Assembly (NCBI GenBank): GCA_004357015.1
Contig: SMXE01000224.1
Location: 1-31,317, forward strand
Origin: Caldithrix sp.
Lineage (GTDB): Bacteria; Zhuqueibacterota; Zhuqueibacteria; Oceanimicrobiales; Oceanimicrobiaceae
Direction of reading: 5' to 3'
Length of the DNA: 31,317 nt
The notes under the pieces: model-generated
Seen by the model: only the letters and a program-made list of their open reading frames with translations
What the model was told of the DNA's origin: nothing
The model's database searches: none
In this document: piece after piece, positions 1 to 7,109 of the stretch
Numbering within the stretch: the stretch's first letter is position 1
How the letters are laid out: every line of letters begins with the position of its first letter
Made by a program: the position numbers and the translations under genes

Positions 1-180
1 AAAAAAAGCCTGATGCAGGTAGCCAGTGAGCATATTGCGCCGCTTCAGGATGCTGCAGATCTGGAAATTGCAACGAAGGAAGAAACCTCGTTGCTGGAAG
101 CCTGGAAGAAGTATCGGGTGTTGCTGAACCGTGTTGATACGTCAACTGCACAGGATATTGAATGGCCAGCACTGCCGTAG
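1..180 (+). CDS. tfaQ: Tail fibre assembly protein, C-terminal end (partial)
   Basis: An open frame runs from the first base to a TAG stop at 178-180 and gives the last 59 residues of a protein; the start lies to the left of the window. The segment has the typical Tfa ending: a charged helix ([20 protein letters not shown]), then LLNRVDTS and a terminal DIEWPALP. Tfa proteins are phage chaperones that help tail-fibre trimers fold and are not part of the finished fibre in most phages. It faces pinQ tail to tail, with about 100 bp between the stops. The family call is good; the choice of tfaQ over other Tfa paralogues (tfaR, tfaE) rests on the neighbouring pinQ and ydfK. Confidence 0.8.
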   Translation, partial: KKSLMQVASEHIAPLQDAADLEIATKEETSLLEAWKKYRVLLNRVDTSTAQDIEWPALP

Positions 181-277
181 GGTAAAACATATAAATTCTA
201 TAATTAGATGTATCTTTCCATTTACGGCAAGGAAGGGGGCTTGGAAGACGTAAAGCATCTCACACCGAGATTATTTT

Positions 278-868
278 TTATATGTCAGGTGTCTGAAGTT
301 TTGCTTTGGCTCTTAAAATGGTTTGCCGCGAGGTTTTGAATTCCCGGGCAATGGCACTTATACTTACACCTGACTTAATTCGTTCGAATACCGCCTGTTT
401 CTGTTCTTCATTTAACACAGGTGGTCGACCAAAACGTTTCCCTGCGCCGCGGGCTCTTACTATCCCGGAATGAGTGCGTTCAAGTAAAAGGTCTCGTTCA
501 AATTCAGCGACTGCTGAAATTACTTGCATCATCATTTTTCCTGTTGGACTGGTCAGGTCAATGCCCCCCAATGCTAAGCAATGCACTCTGATACCTGTTT
601 CGGTCAGTTGTTCCACTGTTTTCCTGATATCCATTGCATTACAACCAAGGCGATCCAGTTTTGTCACAATCAATTGATCACCACATTTCAGGCGAGCAAG
701 CAACCGGTTAAAACCAGGACGCTCACTGGTTGCTGCTGAGCCGCTAATGTGTTCTTCGATTATTTGCTGAGGTTTGATTTTAAAACCTGCACTTTCGATT
801 TCCCGGCGTTGATTTTCGGTGGTCTGATCCAGCGTTGATATCCGACAGTAAGCAAAAATTTGAGACAT
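278..868 (-). CDS. pinQ: Serine site-specific recombinase (DNA invertase) PinQ
   Basis: This is a 196-residue small serine recombinase of the Hin/Gin/Pin group. The N-terminal resolvase domain (about 2-140) starts with YCRISTLDQ, whose Ser11 is the expected nucleophile. It continues with the conserved [12 protein letters not shown] and [13 protein letters not shown] segments. The C-terminal part has the GKRFGRPP linker and a helix-turn-helix (about 165-190, [19 protein letters not shown]) that binds the crossover site. Length is normal and no key residue is missing, so the protein may be active. Such enzymes flip a tail-fibre segment between two inverted sites with help from Fis. No pair of inverted crossover sites is visible in this window, so the target must lie to the left or be lost. 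The nearly identical PinR of the Rac prophage cannot be separated by sequence alone; the neighbours favour PinQ. Confidence 0.93.
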   Translation of the reverse strand: MSQIFAYCRISTLDQTTENQRREIESAGFKIKPQQIIEEHISGSAATSERPGFNRLLARLKCGDQLIVTKLDRLGCNAMDIRKTVEQLTETGIRVHCLALGGIDLTSPTGKMMMQVISAVAEFERDLLLERTHSGIVRARGAGKRFGRPPVLNEEQKQAVFERIKSGVSISAIAREFKTSRQTILRAKAKLQTPDI

Positions 869-1184
869 AGTGAGACTCTATACGAAATTGGTGTTCATAT
901 CATAATGCATCTCAGAAAATAATTATGATTATTTTTGTGCATATTTGTATGTACACGTTCGAAAATAAACGAATGCGTATGCAACCCCGTAATTTTGGTG
1001 AGACCCAAAATCGATTTTGTGAAAAATGGCTTTAACTCGGTTTGTTTTTCGAGTTCCGGGCGGACTCAAGGAAGAAGAATAGTGTTGCGTGTTATTTTAA
1101 CCAGATTTCAAGTTGTTTGGTCGTGGAAAAGTGGAGCAAAATGTTGTTAAAGTGGAAAAATGATAAAAAAGTAAGTTTATTATA
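869..1184. other. Gene-free prophage stretch between pinQ and ydfK
   Basis: I see no convincing gene in these roughly 316 bases; the short open frames lack ribosome-binding sites and recognisable content. It must hold the pinQ promoter (pinQ reads left from 868) and the region after the ydfK stop. Two small dyads are visible: AAAATCGATTTT at 1007-1018, and AACTCG (1034-1039) with CGAGTT (1050-1055), which would form a 6-bp hairpin. Neither has the T-run of an intrinsic terminator. Confidence 0.6.
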
Positions 1185-1418
1185 TTACATTTTACCATTT
1201 AAATTTTGGTTGTCTTTAAGAACTGATATCGCTGTTTGTAATAATTCTTTGTTATCCAGCCATGATTTTTTCTTTATGTTTCCTTCAATGTAATCAAGCA
1301 ATGTTCTGGTATTGATAGGTCTTCCCTGTTTTGCTACTTCCACTACAGCATCCCCTAGGATAATTCTTACTTCAGGAAGCTGCGCAGGGAACCACTTTAG
1401 GGTGTCTTTTGATTTCAT
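1185..1418 (-). CDS. ydfK: Cold-shock prophage protein YdfK
   Basis: The 77-residue protein starting MKSKDTLKWF matches the YdfK/YnaE pair that I recall from the Qin and Rac prophages of K-12, where both are reported as cold-shock induced. I chose the ATG at 1418 over an upstream in-frame start at 1451 because AAGGAAT lies a good distance before it, and because this gives the family length. The protein is small and soluble, with no signal peptide or membrane segment; the middle (about 20-50) is predicted helical. A TACAAT -10-like hexamer lies upstream on the minus strand at 1458-1463. Its biochemical function is unknown to me. YnaE is almost identical, so the symbol depends on context. Confidence 0.85.
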   Translation of the reverse strand: MKSKDTLKWFPAQLPEVRIILGDAVVEVAKQGRPINTRTLLDYIEGNIKKKSWLDNKELLQTAISVLKDNQNLNGKM

Positions 1419-2204
1419 GAAGATATTCCTTAAAATATTATTGATTTTCATTGCGATATTGTATGTCTGATTCAGGATATGTTGACTTATACATCGGTTT
1501 TGTCTGGGTTATTGGATATGCCAATCCCTAATTTTATTAGGGCATGACTAAAAATGCTGAATATGATAAGGAGAGATGTGATTATCAGTATGCTGTTCAT
1601 ATAGCCTCGAATTAGTAATGTGTTATATATGATATAGTTGACAATTTTTATCTTGGGTGTTCTTAAAGTTCGTAGATAAACATTGTCGTTTCAGGTATAC
1701 AGGAATGCTAACAGGTGGCAGCAAAAATCAGGCGGTTTATGGCGCAAGCTGAAGCGGCAACTGCAAACTATCTTATGTAGAGACTCTACACGGATTGGGT
1801 TTAAAAGTATACATAGATAACAGTTTTTATCTGAAAAAGAAAAATATCAAGGTGATATAGCCTATATGCCTTTGATGCGGAGGAATGAATGTGATGGGAG
1901 TGATGTATCTGAATAGTTGAAAAACCGCAGACACACCTTATGCAAGAACGTGCTGCGATTGGCTGGTAAATTTTTCGATAGTGTGAGTATTGAATGATTT
2001 CCAGCCGTTCTTGATTTTACGCATAAATCCATGAAAAAACTACTTATCTGTTGGGGAGTTTTTTTGGGGCATATATGGGACAGAAATAGGCCCCAGATAG
2101 ACACTGAGATCGAACTTAGGATGCTTTTTAAAAAAATGCAACTATCTGAAAAAACCTAGAAAACGCCAAGGAAACCACAGGATGGGAAAAAACACCTGTG
2201 AATT
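1419..2204. other. Prophage-end intergenic DNA, mostly AT-rich
   Basis: About 790 bases hold no gene I can support. The left part contains the ydfK promoter and leader. A short perfect hairpin, CCCTAAT-TTT-ATTAGGG, lies at 1526-1542. A 15-bp palindrome TGTAGAG-A-CTCTACA lies at 1776-1790, and part of it is repeated next to pinQ. An 80-codon open frame at 1862-2104 on the minus strand has no domain, codon or ribosome-site support. The last 30 bases contain the prophage-host junction. The region looks like decayed phage DNA rather than a functional unit. Confidence 0.6.
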
Positions 2205-3488
2205 ATGGATTTCCAGTTATATTCGCTCGGCGCAGCGTTAGTGTTTCATGAAATATTTTTTCCTGAATCATCAACGGCAATGGCGTTAATTCTGGCAATG
2301 GGAACCTACGGTGCAGGTTATGTGGCGCGTATTGTCGGAGCATTTATTTTCGGCAAAATGGGCGACAGAATAGGGCGTAAAAAAGTGCTCTTTATTACCA
2401 TCACCATGATGGGGATCTGTACCACCTTAATTGGTGTGTTACCGACCTATGCACAGATTGGTGTTTTTGCACCCATCTTGCTGGTGACGTTGCGTATTAT
2501 TCAGGGGTTGGGTGCAGGTGCGGAAATTTCCGGTGCCGGTACGATGCTGGCGGAATATGCGCCAAAAGGTAAGCGCGGAATTATCTCCTCATTTGTGGCT
2601 ATGGGAACTAACTGCGGAACCTTGAGCGCAACGGCAATCTGGGCCTTTATGTTCTTCATTCTCAGTAAAGAGGAACTGCTGGCGTGGGGATGGCGTATAC
2701 CGTTCCTGGCGAGTGTTGTCGTGATGGTCTTTGCTATCTGGTTGCGTATGAATCTGAAAGAAAGCCCGGTCTTTGAGAAGGTTAACGACAGTAACCAACC
2801 GACAGCAAAACCTGCACCTGCTGGTAGCATGTTCCAGAGCAAATCCTTCTGGCTGGCAACAGGGCTGCGTTTTGGTCAGGCGGGTAACTCCGGGTTAATT
2901 CAGACTTTCCTTGCAGGCTATTTAGTGCAGACGTTATTGTTTAACAAAGCAATTCCAACAGATGCATTGATGATCAGTTCGATTCTCGGCTTTATGACCA
3001 TTCCGTTCCTTGGTTGGTTATCCGATAAAATTGGTCGCCGGATCCCGTATATTATTATGAATACCTCCGCGATTGTGCTGGCATGGCCAATGCTTTCTAT
3101 CATTGTAGATAAAAGCTATGCCCCGAGCACCATTATGGTTGCACTGATTGTGATTCATAACTGTGCGGTGCTGGGATTATTTGCTCTGGAAAACATTACC
3201 ATGGCAGAAATGTTCGGCTGTAAAAACCGCTTTACCCGGATGGCTATTTCTAAAGAAATTGGTGGTCTTATCGCTTCCGGTTTTGGTCCTATCCTGGCGG
3301 GTATTTTCTGCACCATGACGGAATCCTGGTATCCGATCGCCATTATGATCATGGCATATTCAGTGATTGGTTTAATCTCTGCGCTGAAAATGCCAGAGGT
3401 GAAAGACCGTGATTTAAGTGCGCTGGAAGACGCTGCGGAAGATCAACCGCGTGTTGTAAGAGCTGCGCAACCTTCCAGAAGTCTGTAA
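2205..3488 (+). pseudogene. ydfJ: MFS metabolite/H+ symporter YdfJ, 5' end removed by prophage
   Basis: The 427-residue frame encodes most of a Major Facilitator of the metabolite:H+ symporter group (related to ShiA/YhjE/ProP). The MFS signature GKMGDRIGRKKVL (about 50-62) and its second-half counterpart LSDKIGRRIPYII are clear, and about eleven hydrophobic segments follow. Family members begin with 25-40 more residues leading to a W-Y-D-F-x-L-Y motif within helix 1. Here the frame starts at MDFQLYSLGAALVF with a TGA two codons upstream, so the natural start is missing and the ATG is accidental. No good ribosome-binding site precedes it. In K-12 this gene is interrupted by Qin, and the front part lies beyond the other prophage end. 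A shortened protein might still be made, but function is doubtful. A terminator follows at 3496. Confidence 0.85.
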
Positions 3489-3495
3489 ACCCTTA

Positions 3496-3526
3496 ATCCC
3501 TTCTCTTACCGGAGAGGGGATTTTTA
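3496..3526 (+). terminator. Intrinsic terminator after ydfJ
   Basis: ATCCCTTCTC (496-505 of the 3000 block) pairs with GAGAGGGGAT (512-521) with one G-T wobble and a 6-base loop, followed by a run of five T. It lies 8 bp after the ydfJ stop and would separate ydfJ from ydfI, or attenuate transcription between them. Confidence 0.75.
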
Positions 3527-3576
3527 TTCATATAACAAAACATATAGCTTGCCATATTTATATTTAAGGAATTGTT

Positions 3577-5037
3577 ATGGGAAATAATTTGTTATCAGCA
3601 AAAGCGACACTCCCTGTTTATGATCTTAATAACCTGGCTCCAAGAATTGTTCATTTAGGCTTTGGTGCATTTCACCGTGCGCATCAGGGTGTGTATGCCG
3701 ATATTCTTGCTACGGAACATTTCAGTGACTGGGGATATTATGAGGTCAACTTAATCGGCGGCGAACAGCAAATTGCCGATTTACAACAGCAAGATAATCT
3801 TTATACCGTTGCGGAAATGTCGGCCGATGTGTGGACGGCTCGCGTCGTTGGCGTCGTTAAAAAAGCCTTGCACGTACAGATAGATGGCTTAGAAACCGTG
3901 TTGGCAGCGATGTGTGAACCGCAAATCGCGATTGTCTCTCTGACAATCACCGAAAAAGGGTATTTCCACTCTCCGGCGACCGGACAGTTAATGCTCGATC
4001 ACCCGATGGTAGCTGCCGACGTGCAAAATCCCCACCAGCCGAAAACAGCAACAGGGGTGATTGTTGAGGCGCTGGCTCGCCGTAAAGCGGCAGGACTTCC
4101 CGCATTTACCGTCATGTCATGTGACAACATGCCAGAAAACGGTCATGTTATGCGTGACGTTGTCACTTCCTACGCACAAGCCGTTGATGTAAAACTGGCA
4201 CAATGGATCGAAGATAACGTGACTTTCCCATCAACAATGGTGGACCGTATTGTGCCCGCAGTGACAGAGGATACGCTGGCGAAAATCGAACAACTTACCG
4301 GTGTGCGCGATCCTGCGGGCGTTGCCTGTGAACCTTTCCGCCAGTGGGTAATAGAAGATAACTTTGTTGCCGGACGTCCGGAATGGGAAAAAGCGGGAGC
4401 CGAACTGGTTAGCGATGTGCTGCCTTATGAAGAGATGAAGTTGCGCATGCTCAACGGCAGTCATTCATTCCTGGCGTATCTGGGGTATCTTGCAGGATAT
4501 CAGCACATTAATGACTGTATGGAAGATGAACATTATCGTTATGCGGCGTATGGCTTGATGTTGCAGGAACAAGCGCCGACGTTGAAAGTGCAGGGCGTTG
4601 ATTTGCAAGATTACGCTAACCGATTAATTGCACGCTATAGCAACCCGGCGTTACGTCATCGAACCTGGCAGATTGCGATGGATGGTAGCCAGAAATTGCC
4701 ACAGCGGATGTTGGATTCTGTTCGCTGGCATCTGGCGCATGACAGCAAGTTCGATCTGCTGGCGCTGGGCGTCGCGGGTTGGATGCGTTATGTCGGTGGT
4801 GTTGATGAACAGGGAAATCCGATAGAAATCAGTGACCCACTGTTACCTGTTATTCAGAAGGCTGTACAAAGTAGTGCCGAAGGGAAAGCGCGCGTCCAGT
4901 CATTGCTGGCGATTAAGGCGATCTTTGGTGATGATTTGCCAGACAATAGTTTGTTTACTGCAAGAGTGACGGAAACGTACTTGTCTTTATTAGCGCATGG
5001 CGCGAAAGCGACCGTGGCAAAATATTCCGTGAAGTAA
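3577..5037 (+). CDS. ydfI: Mannitol/mannonate-dehydrogenase family oxidoreductase YdfI
   Basis: This 486-residue protein is a long-chain polyol/hexuronate dehydrogenase of the UxuB-UxaB-MtlD family. The N-terminal Rossmann part begins [15 protein letters not shown] (about 24-38), the NAD(P)-binding signature. The C-terminal catalytic domain carries the family active-site pattern K-x4-N-x2-H at Lys288, Asn293 and His296 (KLRMLNGSH). AAGGAA lies 6 bp before the ATG. The likely reaction is NAD-dependent interconversion of a sugar acid such as D-mannonate and its keto form; the true substrate is inferred. It lies downstream of the broken transporter ydfJ. Beyond the prophage in K-12 lie rspA (mannonate-dehydratase family) and rspB, so the set was probably one catabolic locus under the repressor RspR, whose gene is at 5452. 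Confidence 0.9.
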   Translation: MGNNLLSAKATLPVYDLNNLAPRIVHLGFGAFHRAHQGVYADILATEHFSDWGYYEVNLIGGEQQIADLQQQDNLYTVAEMSADVWTARVVGVVKKALHVQIDGLETVLAAMCEPQIAIVSLTITEKGYFHSPATGQLMLDHPMVAADVQNPHQPKTATGVIVEALARRKAAGLPAFTVMSCDNMPENGHVMRDVVTSYAQAVDVKLAQWIEDNVTFPSTMVDRIVPAVTEDTLAKIEQLTGVRDPAGVACEPFRQWVIEDNFVAGRPEWEKAGAELVSDVLPYEEMKLRMLNGSHSFLAYLGYLAGYQHINDCMEDEHYRYAAYGLMLQEQAPTLKVQGVDLQDYANRLIARYSNPALRHRTWQIAMDGSQKLPQRMLDSVRWHLAHDSKFDLLALGVAGWMRYVGGVDEQGNPIEISDPLLPVIQKAVQSSAEGKARVQSLLAIKAIFGDDLPDNSLFTARVTETYLSLLAHGAKATVAKYSVK

Positions 5038-5064
5038 AAAAGCAATGCCGCCATCGGCGGCATT
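5036..5064 (-). terminator. Convergent terminator between ydfI and ydfZ
   Basis: The dyad AATGCCGCC-ATC-GGCGGCATT (5044-5064) is perfect. On the minus strand it is followed by a T-run (plus-strand A-run at 5036-5040), so it is best as the ydfZ terminator; it can also fold in the ydfI transcript. Confidence 0.85.
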
Positions 5065-5071
5065 CACACGC

Positions 5072-5275
5072 TTAGTTCATGCCGAGACGAATCAGGTCCA
5101 GTGGTGCCAGTTTCTCTTCACAACCTTCAACAACTACGGTTTTTCCGCGGCGGATTTGCTCAGCGGTCAGACCTTCAGTATCAATCGACAGGATCTTGCC
5201 AGTGTGACCGGTGCCGCTAACCATAACACGGCTGCCAGTGGTGATTGCGTTACGGTTACGATCGTAGGTCGTCAT
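5072..5275 (-). CDS. ydfZ: Small protein YdfZ (reported selenium-binding)
   Basis: The 67-residue protein [14 protein letters not shown]... matches YdfZ of E. coli. It has a beta-rich, SH3-like pattern ([18 protein letters not shown]) and one cysteine, Cys52 in VVEGCEEKL, with no signal peptide. YdfZ has been reported to carry labile selenium, and its gene is known to be induced without oxygen by FNR; I know of no established reaction. AAGGAG sits 7 bp before the ATG. An FNR-like site lies upstream at 5363-5376. The gene is alone, convergent with ydfI, and shares a terminator with it. Confidence 0.9.
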
Positions 5276-5362
5276 AGGTGTTTTCTCCTTTCTGATTTAC
5301 AGTCGAAGCCCACGTAACGGGCGCAATATAAATACTCCTGTCGAGTGAAATATTTTTTGTTT

Positions 5363-5376
5363 TTGATCAAGCTCAC
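5363..5376 (-). promoter_or_regulatory. FNR-like operator of ydfZ
   Basis: On the minus strand the site reads GTGAG-CTTG-ATCAA against the FNR consensus TTGAT-N4-ATCAA: one half is perfect and the other keeps the core TGA. It lies about 90 bp before the ydfZ ATG, with an AT-rich -10 candidate near 5329-5336, a class II-like layout. This agrees with the known anaerobic induction of ydfZ. Confidence 0.65.
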
Positions 5377-5414
5377 ATCTTTTTTGATGCATGCATGAGC
5401 CATAAGGCGGGGGA

Positions 5415-5443
5415 AAAGACTCTCACCCCGGATGGGATGAGAG
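5415..5443 (-). terminator. Probable terminator of rspR
   Basis: On the minus strand CTCTCATCCC pairs with GGGGTGAGAG (5420-5443) with one mismatch and a short loop, followed by TCTTTT. It begins 8 bp beyond the rspR stop. Confidence 0.6.
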
Positions 5444-5451
5444 GAAATGAA

Positions 5452-6138
5452 TTACTCTTCGCTAAACCAGTCGCTGTTTTCCTGGCGGATCTGGCGCACG
5501 GATTCGCTGATTTCCTGCAAATGTTGCGTCATTGCACGTTCTACCGCATCGCCATCACGTTTTTGCAGGGCAGAGAAAATATCAAGATGCTGGCGTAACA
5601 GCATTTCTGGTGGAGAAACGTGGTCGAAACTCATATAGCGCACGCGATCAACGGTCGCTTTCAGGTTCTCAATGGTATCCCACGCCAGTTGACAGTCGGC
5701 AATCTGCGTCAGGAGTTGATGGAAGTTGTCATCAAGTTCAAAAAAATCATCCAGTTGCTTGCGCTCAATGGCAATGCGTTGCTGGTGAAGATTTTGTTCC
5801 AGTTGATAGCACTGGCTTTCGGTAATCATGCTCGCCGCCCGACGCGCCACCGCGCACTCAATGGCCTGACGGATAAAACTGCCGTTGCGCACCTGGGCCA
5901 TGGAAATTTTGTTGACGTAGCTGCCACGTTGCGGACGAATTTGAATCAGGCCGTTTTCCGCCAGTTTAATAAAGGCTTCACGAACCGGCTGGCGTGACAC
6001 ATTGAAACGAACAGAAACTTCTTTTTCCGACAACGGTGTGCCTGGAGCAATCAGGCAATGGACAATGTCGCGACGAAGAATACGATAAATCTGCTGATTG
6101 ACAGGCTGTGTGGGATTAAGTTGCGTTTCGACGGTCAT
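5452..6138 (-). CDS. rspR: GntR-family transcriptional repressor RspR (YdfH)
   Basis: The 228-residue protein has an N-terminal GntR winged helix (about 15-80: [49 protein letters not shown]). A C-terminal all-helical FCD ligand-binding domain follows (about 85-215). The FCD metal/ligand histidines fit DDNFHQLL and the later HLDIF and MTQHLQEI segments. This is the FadR subgroup, which usually controls sugar-acid or organic-acid catabolism. YdfH has been renamed RspR as repressor of rspAB, the homologues of mannonate dehydratase and dehydrogenase; its position near ydfI supports control of the whole split locus. A hairpin and 88 bp separate it from ydfG upstream, so it probably has its own promoter. 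Confidence 0.92.
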
Positions 6139-6200
6139 TCGTTCTTGCTTGTGAGTGAGTTAACTGCATGAGTCTACCACTTTTTTGTGACAAGCAATAA

Positions 6201-6218
6201 CCCGGCAGTTACGCCGGG
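6201..6218 (-). terminator. Hairpin after ydfG
   Basis: CCCGGC-AGTTAC-GCCGGG is a perfect 6-bp GC stem that starts 8 bp beyond the ydfG stop. No long T-run follows on the minus strand, so termination may be incomplete, with readthrough into rspR possible. Confidence 0.5.
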
Positions 6219-6226
6219 TATAAAAA

Positions 6227-6973
6227 TTACTGACGGTGGACATTCAGTCCGGCATAGCTTTGGGTAACCGGCATCATTTCCAGGGTATTGATATTGACGT
6301 GAGCAGGCAGCGTTGACACCCACCAGACGGCTTCGCTGACATCTTCTGGCGTCAATGCAACGGTATTTTGATAGGTTTTTTCTGCTTTACCGTCATCGCC
6401 TTTAAAGCGGACATTGGAAAACTCGGTACCACCCACCAGACCCGGTTCGATGTCGGTGACGCGCACCGCCGTACCATGCAGATCCGTACGCAGATTCAGG
6501 CTAAACTGACGAACAAACGCTTTCGTCGCACCGTAAACGTTACCACCGGCATACGGCCAGCTACCTGCCGTTGAGCCAATGTTAATAATATGACCATGAT
6601 TACGTTCAACCATACCCGGTAAGACGGCGCGCGTCATATATACCAGGCCTTTGTTGTTGGTATCAATCATCGTTTCCCAGTCTTCAACGCTGGCTTTATG
6701 CGCAGGCTCCATGCCCAACGCCAGGCCGGCATTATTTACCAGGATATCAATATTGCACCACTCGGCAGGAAGCGATGCCAGCATCTCTTCAATAGCGGCG
6801 CGGTTGCGAACGTCCAGTTGGGCGATATACAGATTATCTCCCAGTTCGTCTTTTAACTCCTGCAACCGTTCCTGGCGACGGCCAGTGGCGATAACTTTAT
6901 GCCCTTGTTGAATAAAACGACGAGTAATGCATTCACCAAAACCTGCCGTTGCTCCAGTTACTAAAACGATCAT
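6227..6973 (-). CDS. ydfG: NADP-dependent 3-hydroxy acid dehydrogenase YdfG
   Basis: This is a 248-residue classical short-chain dehydrogenase. The cofactor loop TGATAGFGE (6-14) is followed by the NADP-favouring GRR at 31-33 and by NNAG at 80-83. The catalytic residues are Ser134, Tyr147 and Lys151 (YGATK). YdfG is known to oxidise L-allo-threonine, serine and 3-hydroxypropionate, and in vivo it is credited with reducing malonic semialdehyde from the Rut pyrimidine pathway. I chose the ATG at 6973 over an in-frame TTG at 6988 because GAGGAA is well placed for the ATG and the length then matches the family. The gene is divergent from dcp with 136 bp between starts. Confidence 0.95.
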   Translation of the reverse strand: MIVLVTGATAGFGECITRRFIQQGHKVIATGRRQERLQELKDELGDNLYIAQLDVRNRAAIEEMLASLPAEWCNIDILVNNAGLALGMEPAHKASVEDWETMIDTNNKGLVYMTRAVLPGMVERNHGHIINIGSTAGSWPYAGGNVYGATKAFVRQFSLNLRTDLHGTAVRVTDIEPGLVGGTEFSNVRFKGDDGKAEKTYQNTVALTPEDVSEAVWWVSTLPAHVNINTLEMMPVTQSYAGLNVHRQ

Positions 6974-7109
6974 CTCACTGTTCCTCAACGCTTTTGTGTG
7001 TCAATAACATAGCACGGGATGCTTAAGAGCGGGTAATACTGGATTGCAAGATTGCACTCCGTTATCAGTAAGCCTACGCTATGGAACACCTCGCGTTCAG
7101 GAGAAGAAA

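Larger units (their letters stand above)
1..2204. mobile_element. Right end of a cryptic lambdoid prophage (Qin type)
   Basis: The stretch carries a phage tail-fibre assembly gene end, a Pin-type serine invertase and ydfK, which in E. coli K-12 sit together at one end of the Qin prophage. The non-coding DNA is visibly more AT-rich than the host genes after 3500. The right boundary is set near 2190-2215, because the next reading frame (ydfJ) begins abruptly inside the first conserved segment of an MFS transporter, as expected if the prophage integrated inside that gene. No integrase or second attachment site is in the window, so the exact att core cannot be shown from this end alone. The prophage continues to the left of base 1. 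Confidence 0.85.

Noticed and set aside
181..1800. Invertible DNA segment acted on by PinQ
   Set aside because: No pair of inverted 26-bp crossover-like sites could be seen around pinQ; the single similar repeat is direct and imperfect.
1862..2104. 80-codon open frame on the minus strand near the prophage end
   Set aside because: No ribosome-binding site, no domain and an atypical composition (many Ser, Leu, Lys, Phe in no pattern); it looks like chance in decayed phage DNA.
6973..6988. Longer YdfG starting at TTG 6988
   Set aside because: GAGGAA overlaps the would-be start and is correctly placed for the ATG at 6973; 248 residues is the family length.
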